Positions 61,564-64,000 of a stretch of DNA of 64,000 nt are shown here, piece by piece. Source of the DNA: Halodesulfovibrio marinisediminis DSM 17456 (GTDB lineage: Bacteria; Desulfobacterota; Desulfovibrionia; Desulfovibrionales; Desulfovibrionaceae); assembly GCF_900129975.1 (NCBI RefSeq), contig NZ_FSRG01000005.1, positions 248,001 through 312,000 on the forward strand, written 5' to 3'. A program made the position numbers and the translations under genes. How positions within the stretch are numbered: the stretch's first letter is position 1; each line of letters opens with the position of its first letter. The notes beneath the pieces were generated by a model. It had not been told where the DNA came from, made no database searches, and saw only the letters and a list, made by a program, of their open reading frames with translations.

Positions 61564-61872
61564 ATGAGTAGAGCAAGCGCACTTGGTTTAGTTGAAGTTT
61601 TTGGTCTTGTGTATGTGCTGGAAGCAGCAGATGCGATGCTTAAAGCAGCAAACGTTGATCTCGTTGGTTACGAGAACACCGCATCCGGCTACATTTCCGT
61701 ACTGGTACAGGGTGATGTGTCTGCATGTAACTCCGCTGTAGAAGCTGGCGTGGGCGCTATTGAAAGAATGGGTGCTGAGGTTCACAGCTCCATCGTTATT
61801 CCTTCCCCACATCAGGATATTTACAAAATTACAGATCGTTACTCTTTGGAAAAACTTCTTCCACACAAATAA
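61564..61872 (+). CDS. Bacterial microcompartment shell protein (BMC-H), variant pore region
   Basis: 102 residues: SALGLVEVFGLVYVLEAADA, then SGYISVLVQGDVSACNSAVE and VIPSPHQDIYKITDRYSLEK. Where the two paralogues read [11 protein letters not shown] and NIGSTLVTVMV, this one has NTASGYISVLV, so the pore-lining segment differs and its pore may conduct other metabolites. Confidence 0.93.
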   Translation: MSRASALGLVEVFGLVYVLEAADAMLKAANVDLVGYENTASGYISVLVQGDVSACNSAVEAGVGAIERMGAEVHSSIVIPSPHQDIYKITDRYSLEKLLPHK

Positions 61873-61919
61873 CTGACTCGGTTTTTCAGGAACGATTGTA
61901 GCTTGGTGGGAGTGCCTTG

Positions 61920-63413
61920 ATGACAATTATAGACAATGATTTGCTCTCAATACAGGAAGCCAGAATCTTAGCAGAAAATGCGTACGAGGCTCAGAAACAG
62001 CTTGGTGCGTTTTCTCAGGAAAAACTGGATGCCATTGTTGAGAGTATGGCAGATGTGCTTGAGCAACATACGCAGGCTCTCGCCGTTATGTCCCATGAAG
62101 AAACGGATTATGGCGACTGGCAGCATAAGCTTATTAAAAACGAATTTGTTTGTGGTTTCGCGCGCAGATCTTTGAGGGGGATGCGCTGTGTAGGCATTAT
62201 CGGTGAAGACCGTGAAAAGCAGACAAAGGATGTCGGGGTTCCTGTAGGTGTACTTGTTGCGCTGTGTCCGGCTACCAGTCCGGTTTCAACAACTATCTAC
62301 AAGGCGCTGATTGCAATCAAGTCAGGCAATGCCATTGTCTTTTCTCCGCACCCGAGAGCACAGAAAACAATCAGTAAAACTCTTGATATCATGATTGAGG
62401 CTGCCCAGAAGTGCGGTCTTCCGGAAGGTGCACTGTCCTATATGCGTACAGTAGCGCCTAGTGGAACCGAAGAACTGATGGGGCACAAAGCGGTCTCTCT
62501 CATTCTGAATACTGGCGTTCCCGGTATGCTTGACGCTGCAAGCAAATCCGGCAAGCCGTTTATTTACGGCGGTGCAGGTAATGGACCTGCATTTGTTGAA
62601 CGCACTGCAGATATTCAGCAGGCTGTTAAAGATATTATCGCCAGTAAGACATTTGACCATGGCGTTGTTTCAGCAGCAGGGCAGTCAGTCGTTGTCGATG
62701 GCTGCGTTGCCGGTGAAGTGAAAAGTGCTCTGCAACGCTATGGCGCGTATTTCATGTCTGAAGATGAAGCGAGCAAGCTTGGTTCTTTACTTTTCCATTC
62801 CGACGGAAAACCGAATCATGATTTGATTGGAATACCGGCCGTCAAAATTGCACATAAAGCCGGTTTTTCAGTACCGGATAACACTACCGTATTGATCGCA
62901 GAACGGAAGTATGTGTCTGAATTTGATCCATACTCACGGGAAAAACTGTGCCCTGTTCTTGGCTTTTATATTGAGCCGGACTGGATGCATGCATGCGAGA
63001 AATGCATAGAGTTGCTGCTTAGCGACCGCTGCGGGCACACTCTGGTTATCCATTCAAAAGATGAAGATGTGATCAATCAGTTTGCGCTGAAAAAGCCGGT
63101 AGGCAGGGTGTTGGTTAACACGCCTGCGGCGTTCGGCAGCATGGGCGCAACAACCAATCTGTTTCCTTCCATGACGCTGGGCAGTGGCTCGGCAGGGAAG
63201 GGGTTTACATCAGATAACGTATCTCCAATGAACCTGATCTACGTTCGCAAAGTCGGATACGGCGTGCGTAATGTTGAATCAATAGGGGCTGAAATCTTCC
63301 ATAAACAGGCAGCGACTGCACCGATTGCAGCGCCTGTTACTAACAGTGGTTTGAGCTCCAGTTCATTGCAGGCAGTACATCGTATTTTGAAAGAGGCTAT
63401 TGGAGAGCTTTAA
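61920..63413 (+). CDS. Microcompartment CoA-acylating aldehyde dehydrogenase homologue, nucleophile Cys replaced by Ser
   Basis: 497 residues, similar to EutE/PduP/AdhE-type dehydrogenases. NAD-binding part: ALCPATSPVSTTIYKALIAI and NAIVFSPHPRAQKT. At the catalytic loop, relatives read FDNGxICASEQ or FDNNLPCIAEKE; this protein has FDHGVVSAAGQSVVV, with Ser251 at the cysteine position and Gly for the nearby Glu. It may be inactive or structural, or use another residue. A linker rich in Ala/Pro/Ser precedes the C-terminal helix SSLQAVHRILKEAIGEL, a typical encapsulation peptide. The ATG at 61920 (GGGAG upstream) is preferred to TTG 61917. It lies 46 bases before cutC. Confidence 0.88.
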   Translation: MTIIDNDLLSIQEARILAENAYEAQKQLGAFSQEKLDAIVESMADVLEQHTQALAVMSHEETDYGDWQHKLIKNEFVCGFARRSLRGMRCVGIIGEDREKQTKDVGVPVGVLVALCPATSPVSTTIYKALIAIKSGNAIVFSPHPRAQKTISKTLDIMIEAAQKCGLPEGALSYMRTVAPSGTEELMGHKAVSLILNTGVPGMLDAASKSGKPFIYGGAGNGPAFVERTADIQQAVKDIIASKTFDHGVVSAAGQSVVVDGCVAGEVKSALQRYGAYFMSEDEASKLGSLLFHSDGKPNHDLIGIPAVKIAHKAGFSVPDNTTVLIAERKYVSEFDPYSREKLCPVLGFYIEPDWMHACEKCIELLLSDRCGHTLVIHSKDEDVINQFALKKPVGRVLVNTPAAFGSMGATTNLFPSMTLGSGSAGKGFTSDNVSPMNLIYVRKVGYGVRNVESIGAEIFHKQAATAPIAAPVTNSGLSSSSLQAVHRILKEAIGEL

Positions 63414-63459
63414 TGCCGACAATTAACTCTGAAAGATTTCAAATAGAAGTGAGGTAGTA

Positions 63460-64000
63460 GTGGATATTCGGGAATTATCAGATAAGCTTGCAGAAGCTAC
63501 AAAAAATATGACTCCGGAAGAGCGTGCTTCTTTGCAGAAGATGTTCGAAGAAGTAACAGAAGATGTACTGAACCGTCAGGCTGCTCAGGGCAACCCTGTT
63601 CAGTACACTCCAACTACACATGGTACAGAAATTCCTGGTGGTCCTACTGATCGTCATGTTCGCTTGAGAGAAAACTTCCTCAAGCAGGTACCTACCATCA
63701 CCACTCACCGTGCTCGTGCAATTACTAAAATTGCTAAAGAAAATCCGGGCATGCCTAAAGTTTTGCTTCGTGCAAAATGCTTTAAGCATTGTTGTGAGAC
63801 TGCTCCTCTGGTTATTCAGAACGACGAGCTTATCGTTGGTGCACCTTGTGGCGCGCCACGTGCCGGTGCGTTCTCTCCAGATATCGCGTGGCGTTGGCTT
63901 GCTGACGAACTCGATACCATCGGTACCCGTAGTCAGGACCCGTTCTACATTTCTGAAGAAGACAAGAAGATCATGCGTGAAGAGCTGTTCCCGTTCTGGG
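63460..64000 (+). CDS. cutC: Choline trimethylamine-lyase CutC (N-terminal 180 residues, cut by window end)
   Basis: GTG start at 63460 with GAGG five bases upstream; open to the window end. The N-terminus is an amphipathic stretch ([20 protein letters not shown], then [14 protein letters not shown]) and a linker, which serve as the encapsulation peptide in microcompartment CutC. The glycyl radical enzyme body begins [20 protein letters not shown], with [37 protein letters not shown], and [20 protein letters not shown], closely matching Desulfovibrio alaskensis CutC. It splits choline into trimethylamine and acetaldehyde. The active-site Cys, Glu and radical Gly lie beyond the window. Confidence 0.94.
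   Translation, partial: MDIRELSDKLAEATKNMTPEERASLQKMFEEVTEDVLNRQAAQGNPVQYTPTTHGTEIPGGPTDRHVRLRENFLKQVPTITTHRARAITKIAKENPGMPKVLLRAKCFKHCCETAPLVIQNDELIVGAPCGAPRAGAFSPDIAWRWLADELDTIGTRSQDPFYISEEDKKIMREELFPFW

Overview
The window looks like the chromosome of a marine, low-GC sulfate reducer of the Desulfovibrionaceae (Halodesulfovibrio-like). This is inferred from gene content: a Desulfovibrio gigas-type molybdenum aldehyde oxidoreductase (mop) with the accessory genes known in D. vulgaris as the DVU_155x families, a TunR-type tungstate regulator built on an inactive integrase fold, and the start of a choline trimethylamine-lyase (cutC) microcompartment operon.

Layout. 1-2.1 kb: an unidentified partial gene and a COG2509 flavoprotein. 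2.2-2.4 kb: a candidate structured RNA. 2.56-9.86 kb: a small integrative element in a tRNA-Glu gene. It is bounded by a 55-bp direct repeat and holds two tyrosine recombinases, an excisionase-like protein, a hairpin-rich noncoding stretch and one large autotransporter as cargo. 10.4-16.6 kb: an N-type ATPase operon (atpDCQ-BEFAG, apparently lacking atpR), followed by a P-type H+-ATPase and the Na+/glutamate symporter GltS. 21-25 kb: a lipoprotein, a YhdT-PanF pair and a patatin.

25-42.8 kb is a molybdenum/tungsten region. One long leftward operon runs mop, a dicluster FAD oxidoreductase, a redox protein, a methyltransferase, a C-GCAxxG-C-C protein, a radical SAM protein, an AMP ligase, an XdhC protein, a MocA-HD protein and a phosphatase. 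Beside it are a molybdopterin-binding protein, a ModE-like regulator, modABC with a DUF364 protein, and tunR. Together they take up molybdate or tungstate, sense it, build and trim the cofactor, and supply an aldehyde-oxidising enzyme. The role of the radical SAM/ligase/methyltransferase part is unknown.

43.3-50.4 kb: a signalling operon with a hybrid kinase carrying three receivers, a CheR, a decayed cheB and a receiver-GGDEF diguanylate cyclase. 50.7-55.7 kb: a complete branched-chain amino acid ABC transporter (livJHMGF). 56.3-58.4 kb: glnS, tRNA-Gln and a second tRNA-Glu. 58.6-59.8 kb: an FkbM methyltransferase. 60.3-64 kb: a MerR-type promoter candidate, three BMC-H shell proteins, an aldehyde dehydrogenase homologue lacking the expected cysteine nucleophile, and the first 180 codons of cutC.

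Two themes cut across regions. One hairpin terminator design (CTTACAC-GAAA-GTGTAAG core) recurs at least seven times. tRNA-Glu sequence appears four times: two intact genes, one attachment-site fragment and one heavily decayed relic.
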